Below are positions 25,789 through 35,070 of a stretch of DNA of 55,575 nt, one piece after another. The translations under genes and the position numbers were made by a program. The stretch covers positions 1 to 55,575 of the forward strand of contig QKPP01000114.1 in NCBI GenBank assembly GCA_006508105.1, in the 5' to 3' direction. The notes below the pieces were generated by a model. It ran no database searches. It had not been told where the DNA came from and was given only the letters and a program-made list of their open reading frames with translations. The stretch comes from Myxococcales bacterium FL481 (GTDB taxonomy: Bacteria > Myxococcota_A > Polyangia > Nannocystales > Nannocystaceae). Numbering within the stretch: position 1 is the stretch's first letter; each line of letters opens with the position of its first letter.

Positions 25789-26511
25789 GTGGAATCCCCG
25801 TTGCTTCGCGTCGCCGATTACCAACATGTCGTGTTCTTCACCGGCGCCGGTGTCTCGGCAGAAAGTGGGGTTCCAACCTATCGCGGTCGTGGCGGTATCT
25901 GGAAGCACTACGACTACGAGCGATATGCGAGCCAGCCGGCGTTCGAGCGCAACCCTGAGGAGGTCTGGCGGTTTCACAACGTTCGCCGCGAACGAGTGGC
26001 GAAGTGCCTCCCCAATGCGGCGCATCGGTGCATCGCCGCCTGCGAGGCCCACGCCGAGCACGTATCCGTGATCACACAGAACATCGATGGTCTCCACCAG
26101 CGAGCCGGCAGCAACGTGGTCCACGAGCTGCATGGCAGTTTATGGCGATCGCGGTGCGACGACTGCGGGTACACGGCAACCGAGTTCGACGCCCCGCTCC
26201 GTGACGTCCGCTGTCCCCACTGCCCGGCCTACAAGCGTCCTGACATCGTGTGGTTTGGTGATGCGCTCGATCCAGCCGTGTTCGAAATCGCGACGCAGGC
26301 CCTTATTCGGTGCGATCTTCTCGTATCCATTGGCACGTCAGCGTTGGTCTATCCTGCGGCGGAGCTTCCGATGCTTGCGCGCCGCCACGGGGCCCGGCTC
26401 GTCGAGATCAACCCCGAGCCGACCCCTATGAGTCCCCAGTTCGACACGTGCTTGCGCACCACGGCCAGCGCGGGCCTGGACCGACTCCTCGGTGCTTTCG
26501 ACCCAAGCTGA
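25789..26511 (+). CDS. NAD-dependent protein deacylase (sirtuin, CobB/SIRT5-like)
   Basis: 240 aa from GTG 25789. Motifs: FFTGAGVSAESGVPTYRG (NAD-binding), TQNIDGLHQRAG, catalytic His in VHELHGSLWR, zinc cysteines in CDDC and CPHC, and SIGTSALVYPAAELP. Family reaction: removal of acyl groups from lysine with NAD+. In class III sirtuins the acyl-pocket motif is YxxR after a Trp-Arg-Phe; here it reads WRFHNVRRE, with His in place of Tyr, so preference for succinyl/malonyl groups is uncertain. Confidence 0.93.
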   Translation: MESPLLRVADYQHVVFFTGAGVSAESGVPTYRGRGGIWKHYDYERYASQPAFERNPEEVWRFHNVRRERVAKCLPNAAHRCIAACEAHAEHVSVITQNIDGLHQRAGSNVVHELHGSLWRSRCDDCGYTATEFDAPLRDVRCPHCPAYKRPDIVWFGDALDPAVFEIATQALIRCDLLVSIGTSALVYPAAELPMLARRHGARLVEINPEPTPMSPQFDTCLRTTASAGLDRLLGAFDPS

Positions 26512-26730
26512 CAGTGAGCCGCACCTGAGCCGGCGGGGAGCAATGTCGACACGCCGGCGACATTTTGGGATCGATCCGCTGCCTGCGGCGACCATCAGTT
26601 TGTGCGTTTGGCACCAGTCTCGCGGATTGACGCGACCCGGCCCTGCGACCGATGGTTTACGCGGATGGCTCTGCCCGCGGCGCTGCGACGTGCAGCTCCC
26701 GCACGCTGGCAGGGCTGGGAAGCGGAGACT

Positions 26731-29559
26731 GTGTCAGGCCCACCAACGCCCGCCGAGCCGTCGTCAGAGTCGGGAAAACTCCACCGCGAGCTCGCGCAAG
26801 CCTCCATCCGCGCCCGTCTCTTTGGCGAACAGATCGCGCCGGTGCGCATCGGCCGATTCCACCTCCTCGACAAACTGGGTCAAGGGGGGATGGGGGTGGT
26901 CTACGCCGCGTACGATGAATCCCTCGACCGAAAGGTCGCGCTCAAGTTCCTGCGCCCGCGCACGGCGATACTCGACGATCGGGCGCGACAGCGGATTCGA
27001 CGCGAAGCACAGGCGATGGCCCGCCTGTCGCACCCCAACGTGGTGCAGGTGTACGAGGTGGGGGAGTTTCGGGGTGAATTGTACATCGCCATGGAATTCG
27101 TCGCCGGCACGACCATCGACGCGTGGGTAGCCAGCGCGGAACCAGACCCGAAGACGATTGTCCGCGTGTTCCTGCAGGCGGGAGCCGGCCTCGCGGCGGC
27201 ACACGCCGCCGGCCTTGTTCATCGTGACTTCAAGCCGAGCAATGTTCTCCTCACGGCGGACCACCGCGCGCTCGTGACCGATTTCGGCAGCGCACGCGGA
27301 GCTGACGGCACCGCGCAGGACGAATCGGCCAGCGCCTCGATGGCCAAGGCGATACCCGGCTCGAGCGGAAGCATGATCGCCGAGAAGCTGACGATGACCG
27401 GCTCGGTCCTCGGCACGCCCGCCTACATGTCGCCCGAGCAGCATCAGGGTCAAACGGTCACCGCGCAAAGCGATCAGTTTTGCTTTTGTGCGTCATTTTA
27501 TGAGGCCCTGTTTCGAGATCGGCCATTTCGCGGCAACAGCCGCACGGAGGTGTTCGCTTCGATCCTGACTGGCAAGCCAACCCCGGCCTCGCCCGATACG
27601 TTGGGCACGCGACTGCTGCCCGTGCTCCGTCGAGGACTGAGCTTCGAGCCCAAGGATCGCTACCCCGACATGCCGGCGTTGTTGGCCGCGCTTTCGTCCG
27701 CAGCGCGGCCTCGACGGCGACGGATGGCCGTCGCGACAACGGCCGCGCTCACGGTCAGCGGGGGATTGGCATTGGCTTGGCAGCTAGCGGCTGGACCCAC
27801 GTCTCCGTGCGCCTCCGTCGCGAACGCGTTCGACGACGCGTGGAACTCGGAAAAACGTCGCGAGATCGAGCAGTTGCTGCGGACCGTCACCCCCCAAGCA
27901 CTCGAACAGCGCGCGGCGACGATCGGAGCGCTGAACAGCTACGCGGACAAGTGGCGGGCCTCGTCCAACGAGGCGTGCGAAGACACTCACGTGAAGCGAC
28001 GCTACTCCGCCGAAGTGCTCGATCGGCGAACGGCTTGCTTGGATGATCGAAGGCACGAATTCGTAGACTTGCTCGAGGTCCTGCGCACGGCGAAAGCTCA
28101 GAGTCTCACGGAGGCTCCGGCGGCGATTCACTCGATTCCTTCTCCGCGCACTTGCACGCAACTCACCCACGCCCATCGCGGCCGACAGGCGGAGGATTCC
28201 GCTACCGGGGCTCGTGCGACACAACTACGCGACGCGCTCGTACGAGCACGATCGCTGTACCGATCGGGTCGGTGCGACGACGCGGTGGAGCAAGCGGCAC
28301 GAACGGTTGAGCACGCACGAGCCCTCGACAACGCGCCGGTCCTCGCCGAGAGCTTGCTGACACTGGGACTGAGCTACGAGCAAGCCGTGCAGCCCAGTCG
28401 TGCACAGTCGGCCCTCGATGAAGCGATCAATGTCGCAATGGCCAGCTATCATGACGCCGTGGCCGCGGACGCCTGGCTCGCGCAGCTTCGGCTAAAGCGT
28501 TGGTCGATCGACGCCGCGAACCTGCCGCAGGCCGAGCTACTGTACACTCGCGCGATCGCGAGTATCGACGCGCTGCCGCATCGCGACGACCACCGTCGAG
28601 CGAACGCGGAATTGAGTATCGCCTATATCTACAAGACGGTGTCTCGACTCGAAGAGGCCGAGCGAGCGGCCAAGCGATCGCTGGAACTGTCACGGCGGGC
28701 GTCCAGTGGTGACGCGTACGAAACGATCCGGGCCCTCGGTACGCTCGCCGATATCCACGGCGCCCAACGTCGTCACGCCGCCGCGCTCGACCTGTACGAT
28801 GAGGTGCTTGACATGGCGCAACGAGTGCTCGGACCCGCCCATCACAAGTTTGCCACCCTGCTCGCAAATCGCGGCATCCTACGAACGGCGGCCGGTCTGT
28901 TTGAGCCGGCACAGATGGATTTCGACCGAGCCCAAGAGATCTATCTTTCCAGCCAGGGCAACCGCAACGTCTACCAAGCGTGGATTCATACCGCCTCGGC
29001 CCAGCTCGCTTTGCACCGCGGAGACCCCGGGGAAGCTCTGTCCCATGTCGCCAAGGCGCGCGAGATCCACCGAGATCAGCTCCCCGCCGACGACGTGCGT
29101 CACGCCGCCCCGATGCTCCTCCAAGCGGAGGCCAGGTTCAGACAGGAAGAGTTCGCCCAAACTGCTGACGTCGCCCAGCAGGTGATCGCATTCCTCAGTC
29201 GGGGCGATCCGGATCATACGAATTTGCACAGTGCCGAAGGGGCACTCGCTCGCTCGTGGCTCGGCCGCGCCCTCGCGCAACAAGGCGCGACACAAGCTGC
29301 GAAGATCGAGCTGGACGCTGCGCTCGCAACGTGGCGCGATCTGACAAACGATCATACGAAAGCGGACCGACCGATCATTGAGACGCGAATGGCCAGGGCT
29401 CAGCTACTGGCGCTCGCCGGAGCGCCGGACAAAGCCCGTGCCGATCTGTCAGCCGCGCTAGCCGGTGCCACCGCGCTCGATGACGAAGGGTTGATCGAAG
29501 ACGTTCAGCGAGCGCTCGCGGTGATGGCTCCGCCATCATCGTCTGAACATGACCCGTAG
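26731..29559 (+). CDS. Membrane Ser/Thr protein kinase with TPR C-terminus
   Basis: 942 aa from GTG 26731; in-frame starts at 26602 and 26665 are alternatives. Residues ~35-320 are a Hanks-type kinase: IGRFHLLDKLGQGGMGVVYAAYD, VALKFL (Lys), VHRDFKPSNVLL (catalytic Asp), DFGSAR, GTPAYMSPEQ. A transmembrane helix lies near residue ~335-350 (MAVATTAALTVSGGLALAW). The outside part (~355-940) has Cys residues and then TPR-type helical repeats (LLTLGLSYEQAVQPSRAQ, AELSIAYIYKTVSRLEEAERAAKRSL, LADIHGAQRRHAAALDLYDEVLDMA). Signalling kinase of a common myxobacterial form. Confidence 0.92.
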   Translation: MSGPPTPAEPSSESGKLHRELAQASIRARLFGEQIAPVRIGRFHLLDKLGQGGMGVVYAAYDESLDRKVALKFLRPRTAILDDRARQRIRREAQAMARLSHPNVVQVYEVGEFRGELYIAMEFVAGTTIDAWVASAEPDPKTIVRVFLQAGAGLAAAHAAGLVHRDFKPSNVLLTADHRALVTDFGSARGADGTAQDESASASMAKAIPGSSGSMIAEKLTMTGSVLGTPAYMSPEQHQGQTVTAQSDQFCFCASFYEALFRDRPFRGNSRTEVFASILTGKPTPASPDTLGTRLLPVLRRGLSFEPKDRYPDMPALLAALSSAARPRRRRMAVATTAALTVSGGLALAWQLAAGPTSPCASVANAFDDAWNSEKRREIEQLLRTVTPQALEQRAATIGALNSYADKWRASSNEACEDTHVKRRYSAEVLDRRTACLDDRRHEFVDLLEVLRTAKAQSLTEAPAAIHSIPSPRTCTQLTHAHRGRQAEDSATGARATQLRDALVRARSLYRSGRCDDAVEQAARTVEHARALDNAPVLAESLLTLGLSYEQAVQPSRAQSALDEAINVAMASYHDAVAADAWLAQLRLKRWSIDAANLPQAELLYTRAIASIDALPHRDDHRRANAELSIAYIYKTVSRLEEAERAAKRSLELSRRASSGDAYETIRALGTLADIHGAQRRHAAALDLYDEVLDMAQRVLGPAHHKFATLLANRGILRTAAGLFEPAQMDFDRAQEIYLSSQGNRNVYQAWIHTASAQLALHRGDPGEALSHVAKAREIHRDQLPADDVRHAAPMLLQAEARFRQEEFAQTADVAQQVIAFLSRGDPDHTNLHSAEGALARSWLGRALAQQGATQAAKIELDAALATWRDLTNDHTKADRPIIETRMARAQLLALAGAPDKARADLSAALAGATALDDEGLIEDVQRALAVMAPPSSSEHDP

Positions 29560-29785
29560 GTACGCGACACGGTGAAGCGTCCGGGGCCAACGATCTGTCC
29601 CATCGCGTCAGCATCAGCATCTCGAACGAGGCCGCGTCGCGCGGCACAAAAACCGGACCCCGAGCAGACCGCTTCACCGAGCGGACGACCGCACGTGAAC
29701 CGCCCTCGCCCGCCGCATCTCGAGCGCCAGATTTCTACGTACAAGACTAGATAAGCAAACCCACAAGACCGCCTTCGGGCACACC

Positions 29786-29790
29786 AGGGA
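29786..29790 (+). promoter_or_regulatory. Ribosome binding site (AGGGA) of the 29799 gene
   Basis: AGGGA with 8 nt to ATG 29799, a better site than most genes here have, supporting this otherwise unrecognised gene. Confidence 0.6.
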
Positions 29791-29798
29791 AACGTATC

Positions 29799-30233
29799 AT
29801 GCCCAACACAATCCAACTTCTATACCCCAGCGCCAGCCCCCTTCCACTGCCAGTCAAGTTCAAGCCTCTGACGACCGCGACAGATCCAACGCTTGCTCTC
29901 GTTCTCGACGCGACGCTGCTCGCGATCGAGAACAACAGCACGATCGAACTGGTGATTGAGGACCAATTCGTGGCGCCAGAGGTGCAGCTGGCCTTCGCTC
30001 AAACAATCGTCGGCACGGTGTCTGCGGAGGTTCAGTCCGCGACCCCCACCGTGGCCCTCAACGTCGCCAATCACGTATGGGCCGCCTCCGTGACGGCGCC
30101 GTCAGAAGTTGATAGAGTTGAATTCAATATTAAAGCAACCATAGCGGTACCAGACCCGACCTCTCCCGTTGGCAATGGAACGAGACGGTTTGATGTCCCG
30201 TTCACGCTCATCGTTCGCACCGCACCGCTTTAG
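29799..30233 (+). CDS. Unrecognised 144-aa protein, lower GC than neighbours
   Basis: No family recognised. The sequence is Val/Ala/Thr/Pro-rich with alternating hydrophobic stretches (TLALVLDATLLAIENNSTIELVIED, AAEVQ-like, FNIKATIAVPDP), suggesting an all-beta, possibly structural or shell-like protein. No signal peptide. Codon use includes many A/T third bases (aac aca atc caa ctt cta tac), unlike adjacent genes, and the 3' part (ttgatagagttgaattcaatattaaag) is AT-rich. A good Shine-Dalgarno precedes it. Placed between a membrane kinase and an ECF sigma gene on the opposite strand. May be recently acquired. Confidence 0.65.
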   Translation: MPNTIQLLYPSASPLPLPVKFKPLTTATDPTLALVLDATLLAIENNSTIELVIEDQFVAPEVQLAFAQTIVGTVSAEVQSATPTVALNVANHVWAASVTAPSEVDRVEFNIKATIAVPDPTSPVGNGTRRFDVPFTLIVRTAPL

Positions 30234-30322
30234 AAACCGCAGCTCCGGCGCAGCCGGCGCTGCGATCGACGCACCGGGGGGACCAGTGCCGTGCTCGCCC
30301 GGTGCGTCGTGGCGGTCGCAAC

Positions 30323-30970
30323 CTACGGGCCCTCTCGGGTCCGGTCCGCGTCCCCCAACACCAACTCCCGAAGTTCCTCTGCCCACTCGTCCAACGTGTC
30401 CTCAGTCACCGTGGCGACCGCGGCTTGCCCTGCCTCGCGCATGTTCGTCAGCAACCGAGCCTTCGCCCGGCGCAGGCGACTGCGCACTCCCCCCTCGGCG
30501 AGACCGAGCACTCCAGCCAGTTCAGGACCGGTCAAGCGCTCCCAATAGTACAGCTCCAAGATGATCTGATCGTCGATCGAGACAGAGCGCAACGCTTGGA
30601 GCAACAGCGCTTGTTCCGAGCGAGCGTGTACAATCGAACTCATCGACGGCCCGCAATCGCTAATCGCCGTCACCCCCATTTCGACGCGCCCGCGGGGCCC
30701 CAGCAGCTGGCGCACATGGTCGTGAATCTTGTTTCGCGCGCATGCGAACATGTAGGTTCGAAAAGACCCACGGCCGTCGAACCGGTCGCGCCCCTCGACG
30801 CAAGCGAGGAAGGTCTGCTGGACCAAGTCTTCGAATGCATCGCCGACCTTGTTGCGAAAGAACCCGGCAATTGAAGCGTAGTGGCGCTCGAACAATGCAT
30901 TACCCGCGGCTAAATCGCCGCTGCGCCAACGCTCGAGGAGCGCGTCGTCTCCGCTCTCCATGCTCGCCAC
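30323..30970 (-). CDS. ECF sigma-70 factor
   Basis: 215 aa from codon 30970 (a second Met at residue 4). Sigma2: FERHYASIAGFFRNKVGDAFEDLVQQTFLACVEGRDRF with GSFRTYMFACARNKIHDHVR. Sigma4: IILELYYWERLTGPELAGVLGL and the recognition helix EGGVRSRLRRAKARL. A short acidic C-terminal tail follows (EEWAEELRELVLGD style). No anti-sigma gene adjoins it; the facing TPR-kinase and unknown 144-aa gene suggest a signalling link, which is inference. Confidence 0.9.
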   Translation of the reverse strand: MASMESGDDALLERWRSGDLAAGNALFERHYASIAGFFRNKVGDAFEDLVQQTFLACVEGRDRFDGRGSFRTYMFACARNKIHDHVRQLLGPRGRVEMGVTAISDCGPSMSSIVHARSEQALLLQALRSVSIDDQIILELYYWERLTGPELAGVLGLAEGGVRSRLRRAKARLLTNMREAGQAAVATVTEDTLDEWAEELRELVLGDADRTREGP

Positions 30971-31299
30971 AGTACACCATCAGCGACCGACCCACGCATC
31001 GCGCGCCACGCGACTCGCGAGGTCCCCTCGCACCTCGGGCGCCACCCGTGCGGCCCGTGCGACTCGTGGTCAGTGATCTGTGTATTCCGCCGCCGATCCG
31101 CACCCGACCCGCGTCGCCGGGCCGACACGGCCGATCGGCGCATGCCACCACGGACGATCGCAGCCATCGCGCCGCCGGGCCGTGAGCGACGGAACCCACC
31201 CCTGGCCCCGCATCCGGTGGCCAAGCGAGGCTTGGGTTCTCGAGCCCCAAGACCGCGGTCTGCGTGCCACCTCCGCCCGAATGGTAGCCTCACGCGCCG
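30971..31299. other. Intergenic, no supported gene
   Basis: 329 nt between the divergent ECF sigma and ybaK genes. Nothing recognisable. Confidence 0.4.
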
Positions 31300-31782
31300 A
31301 TGGCCAAGGCCAAGCACCCCGTCACCGCGGCCGTGCGCGCGTTGAGAGCGGCGCAGGTCGACTTCGAGCCCCACGAGTACGCCTACGTCGACAAGGGAGG
31401 GACAGCCGCGAGCGCGCAAGCGTTGGGAGTTCCCGAGCACCATGTGATCAAGACGCTCATTATGGAGGACGAGGCGCGCAATGCCTTGGTCGTGCTCATG
31501 CACGGCGACCGAAGTGTCTCGACCAAGCAGCTCGCCCGGCACCTCGGCCGCAAGACCATCCGACCCTGTGAGCCGGCGACGGCCGAGCGCCACAGCGGGT
31601 ACAAAGTCGGCGGCACGTCGCCGTTCGGGACTCGCCGACCGATGCCAACGTTCGTCGAGCGAAGCATCACCGAACTCGATCGTATCTATCTCAACGGTGG
31701 CCAACGCGGGTTTCTCATCTCGATCACGCCCACGGCCCTCATCGACGTGCTCACGCCCCAACTGGTCGAAGTCGCGGTGTAG
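31300..31782 (+). CDS. ybaK: Cys-tRNA(Pro)/Cys-tRNA(Cys) deacylase
   Basis: 160 aa. Pattern of the YbaK/EbsC editing family: KHPVTAAVRALRAAQVDFEPHEYAY, the conserved Lys in HHVIKTLIMED, LVVLMHGDRSVSTKQLARHLG, KVGGTSPFGTRRPMPTFVE and the end GGQRGFLISITPTALIDVL. Hydrolyses mischarged Cys-tRNA(Pro) in trans. Full length and intact. Confidence 0.94.
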   Translation: MAKAKHPVTAAVRALRAAQVDFEPHEYAYVDKGGTAASAQALGVPEHHVIKTLIMEDEARNALVVLMHGDRSVSTKQLARHLGRKTIRPCEPATAERHSGYKVGGTSPFGTRRPMPTFVERSITELDRIYLNGGQRGFLISITPTALIDVLTPQLVEVAV

Positions 31783-31799
31783 CGATCGACCCGCCCCCG

Positions 31800-33980
31800 A
31801 TGGATACATTCTCTTATCAGTACACCGTGGGCTCGGTCATCTTCGGCTTCGGCCTGGTCTTGGCCTGGAAGCGCGGCTATGTGGGCTTGCGTGGTCGCCC
31901 GTTGCGGTCGCTGGTCGTGTTGGTCGGCGGGCTGCTCGGCTTTGCGGGACTCCAAGGTTACCTCGAGTACGGCGAGATGACCGAGGCCCCCGCCGCACCA
32001 CCGCTCACCGGATCGCCCTCAGCCGCCGGCGAGGTCACCGGGCTCGACTACGCCGTCATGGGCCTGTACTTCACCGCCGTATTGGCGCTTGGCACCTGGG
32101 CGGGACGGCGGCAAAAGACCCTCGACGACTACTTCTTTGCCGGTCGACGCTTCGCTTGGTGGATGATCGCGTTTAGCTTGGTGGCCACCGTCGTCGGCTC
32201 GTACAGCTTCGTCAAGTACAGCCGCGTAGGCTTCGAGCACGGCCTTGCGAGCAGCCAAACCTATCTCAACGACTGGTTTTGGATGCCTCTGTTTTGGTTC
32301 TCTTGGCTGCCGATCCTCTACTTTTCCGGCGTGGGCTCGATCCCGGAGTACTTCGATCGGCGCTTCGGCCCCCGGGTCCGCGCCGGGGTCACCACGATCT
32401 TGCTCGTCTATCTCGTGGGCTACGTCGGGGTCAACCTGTTTACGATGGGGACCGCCTTGCACCATATGCTCGGCTGGCCCGTGTTTGGCGCCGCCGCAGC
32501 CGTATGCTGCATCTCCGGCGCCTATGTGACCGCGGGCGGCCAAAGCAGCGTCATCGTGACCGATTTGTTCCAAGGCGTGATGCTGCTGCTGGCCGGGGTC
32601 GCCATCATCGCCCTCGGTGCAAGTTATCTCGGGGGCCTCGACGACCTGTGGTCACACTTGCCCCGCTCCCACCGCCGGGCCTTTCCCCATTTCAACGCCG
32701 ATCCGGCCTTTCCCGGCGTCGGTGTGTTTTGGCAAGACGGGGTGGCGAACACCGCGATGTTCTACTTTCTCAATCAGGGCACCATCATGCGCTTTTTGGC
32801 GGCGCGACACGTCGACGACGGACGTCGGGCGATGCTGGTCGTCCCGCTGATATTGATGCCCGTCGCCGCCTGTGTGGTCGCGTCCGGAGGCTGGGTCGGG
32901 CGCGCGCTGGTCCACGCGGGCGCGTTGCCGGCCAGCGTCGACGCCAAAGAGGCGTTTTACGTCACCACACGCCTCCTCAGCGCCCCCGGTCTGTACGGTT
33001 TCGTCCTCGCCACCCTCACCGCCGCCTTGATGTCGACCATCGACACGCTCATCACGGGAGCAGCTTCGATCATCATCAATGACGTGTACCGCCCCTACAT
33101 TCGTCCATCCGCCGACCAACGTCACTATCTTCGGGTCGCGCGATGGACTGCGCTCGCGGTGACCATCTGCGGATTGGCTCTCGTCCCCCTGTACATGGGT
33201 TTTCGTTCAATTTATGCGGCTCATGGGGCGTTCACGGCCGCCGTCACCCCGCCGCTGGTGGCCACATTCCTGCTGGCATTATTGTGGCGAGGGTTCACGT
33301 CGACCGGTGCCATCGCCGCGATGGCCGGCGGGGTGGTGGCGATCCTTGCCTCCGCGGTGTGGCCCGATCTTGTGACGCCATTCGCCCACGGGGTACCCGC
33401 TGGGGACCCCTCGGCGCCCGGGCTGCGTCAGCACGCATTCATGCGCGCACTGTTCGGCCTCGTCGTCAGCGTGACCTCGGGGGTGCTCGCGTCGTGGTTC
33501 ACCCGTCACCGGCGACCGCAAGTCCTCGATGGCCTCGTGGCGGGGACCGTGTCCGTGGCGATCGAGCGGTACCTCGGGCGTCCCGGCATCGAGTCGGCGC
33601 GTCGGTGCGCGCAAGCCCACTGGCGCCCCGCGACGGACCTACGCGTCGACGCGACCGCCGACGGTCTGGCCTGCGTGCGGGTCACCCCCCCGCTCGCGCA
33701 GGCGCTGGGCTGTCAGGCCGGCGATCGGCTGTACATCAGCGACCGACGCGCCTGGCTCGGTGGCTTTCGATCGGCCCACGTGGTGGTGGACCGCGTGTTG
33801 CCGCCAGACTCCGCGGGTTCGATGCTGATCGAGCTACCGGAAGCGACCGCCAAGCTGGTCGCGACCTCGGTCGCGGACGAGATCCGAATCGAGCACCACT
33901 ACGGGTGCGACGACACGACCCACGCCCGCGCGAGGTCCCCCGTCAACCCGAGCGAGGGTCGGCGCCGGCAACTTTCCTAG
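31800..33980 (+). CDS. Sodium:solute symporter family protein with C-terminal soluble extension
   Basis: 726 aa. Core is SSS-like with many transmembrane helices: DYAVMGLYFTAVLALGTWAGRRQKTLDDYFFAGRRFAWWMIAFSLVAT, then the hallmark GVGSIPEYFDRRFGPRVRAG, ALMSTIDTLITGAASIIINDVYRPYIRP, and further helices. The N-terminal ~60 residues add two hydrophobic helices before the core. The C-terminal ~160 residues are soluble (residues ~570-726) with an unrecognised domain. Imports an unknown solute with Na+. 17 nt after ybaK. Confidence 0.88.
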   Translation: MDTFSYQYTVGSVIFGFGLVLAWKRGYVGLRGRPLRSLVVLVGGLLGFAGLQGYLEYGEMTEAPAAPPLTGSPSAAGEVTGLDYAVMGLYFTAVLALGTWAGRRQKTLDDYFFAGRRFAWWMIAFSLVATVVGSYSFVKYSRVGFEHGLASSQTYLNDWFWMPLFWFSWLPILYFSGVGSIPEYFDRRFGPRVRAGVTTILLVYLVGYVGVNLFTMGTALHHMLGWPVFGAAAAVCCISGAYVTAGGQSSVIVTDLFQGVMLLLAGVAIIALGASYLGGLDDLWSHLPRSHRRAFPHFNADPAFPGVGVFWQDGVANTAMFYFLNQGTIMRFLAARHVDDGRRAMLVVPLILMPVAACVVASGGWVGRALVHAGALPASVDAKEAFYVTTRLLSAPGLYGFVLATLTAALMSTIDTLITGAASIIINDVYRPYIRPSADQRHYLRVARWTALAVTICGLALVPLYMGFRSIYAAHGAFTAAVTPPLVATFLLALLWRGFTSTGAIAAMAGGVVAILASAVWPDLVTPFAHGVPAGDPSAPGLRQHAFMRALFGLVVSVTSGVLASWFTRHRRPQVLDGLVAGTVSVAIERYLGRPGIESARRCAQAHWRPATDLRVDATADGLACVRVTPPLAQALGCQAGDRLYISDRRAWLGGFRSAHVVVDRVLPPDSAGSMLIELPEATAKLVATSVADEIRIEHHYGCDDTTHARARSPVNPSEGRRRQLS

Positions 33981-34016
33981 ACGCCGAGGACAGACCGGCC
34001 GACGGGAGTCGACGAT

Positions 34017-35006
34017 TCAGCCCTGCACGAACCACTCGAACAGGCGCTCCAACTGCGGACGAAGCAGCACAAATTCCAACGCTGCCAACGCGAGAAACGG
34101 ACCGAAGGGGATCCGCTTGCCCGCGATGCCGGCATCGGGGTCCTCCTCTCCGAGAAGCGGGTCGTCCCCGTGCACCGCCTGCAGATCGCTGTTGGCCACC
34201 CCCCGTCCGAACATCAACATGGGCACCGCGATCAACAGGCTTTGCGTCGCGCCGGCTCCCAACGCCCACAGCAGCCCCGGGAAGCCGCAAAACGCCCCGA
34301 TCATCAGCAACAACTTGCCGTCGCCGAGGCCCATGGCTTCGATGCCGCGCCAGCGCAGGTAGACCCAACGGATCGTCGCGACAATGGCGTACCCCGTGGC
34401 CGCCGCACCCGCGGCCTCACGCCACGAAACCCCGGCGAGCTCAGGTTCGACTGCGGCGACAACGAGGCCGAGCGCCGCCACGGGCAGCACGACCGCGTCG
34501 GGAATCACCCATAGATCCAAGTCGGTGTAGGTCACGACGATTAGCGCGAGACAAAACACGAACCACAACTGCCACGCCGCCACCCCTTCGATGCCACCGC
34601 CCTCGAGCAGCGGAACCACCACCATCGCCCGATACAATGCGAAGCTGAGCATGCCTGCCGCCAGCTCGACCACCATGTAGCGTAGCGAGATCGGGGCATC
34701 GCAAGCCCGGCACCGCCCGCGCAGCATCAAATAAGAGATGACCGGCAGATTGTCGAACCAGCGAATGGGCTGCCCGCAGGCACCACAACGCGAGCCGGGG
34801 CGAACGACGCTCTGCCCCCGCGGCACCCTCCAGATCACGACGTTGGCAAACGACCCCCACAATGTCCCCCACACGAACGCGGCCAGCGGCATCCACCATG
34901 CCGTGAGCAAGCGCAGCACCGCCGGATCGACCACGGTCGGCACCCGAGCCGGCATGGCGACCCATGCCAGCTGGTCGAGCCAAGCCTCAACAGGCAGTTG
35001 TCCCAC
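34017..35006 (-). CDS. pilD: Prepilin peptidase (type IV leader peptidase, A24)
   Basis: 329 aa. N-terminal zinc ribbon with CGACGQPIRWFDNLPVISYLMLRGRCRACDAPI, then hydrophobic helices. Catalytic Asps in VVTYTDLDLWVIPDAV and MGLGDGKLLLMIGAF fit the A24 family. Cleaves prepilin or pseudopilin leader peptides and usually methylates the new N-terminus. Type IV pili drive social motility in myxobacteria, but no pilus genes adjoin it, so it may serve a type II secretion system. Start may be a later Met. Confidence 0.92.
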   Translation of the reverse strand: MGQLPVEAWLDQLAWVAMPARVPTVVDPAVLRLLTAWWMPLAAFVWGTLWGSFANVVIWRVPRGQSVVRPGSRCGACGQPIRWFDNLPVISYLMLRGRCRACDAPISLRYMVVELAAGMLSFALYRAMVVVPLLEGGGIEGVAAWQLWFVFCLALIVVTYTDLDLWVIPDAVVLPVAALGLVVAAVEPELAGVSWREAAGAAATGYAIVATIRWVYLRWRGIEAMGLGDGKLLLMIGAFCGFPGLLWALGAGATQSLLIAVPMLMFGRGVANSDLQAVHGDDPLLGEEDPDAGIAGKRIPFGPFLALAALEFVLLRPQLERLFEWFVQG

Positions 35007-35070
35007 CCTGTCGAGCTTACGTGGGATCGATGCTCGTGCAAAAAAGCACCCGCCTGGTACCCTAGCGGCG

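Noticed and set aside
29742-29752. CAAGACTAGA shared with 38694-38703 as a common promoter element
   Set aside because: A shared 10-mer is expected by chance many times in a window of this size and the flanks do not match.
33143-34648. 501-aa plus frame across the symporter and pilD genes
   Set aside because: It overlaps two well-supported genes in other frames and is Arg/Pro-rich.
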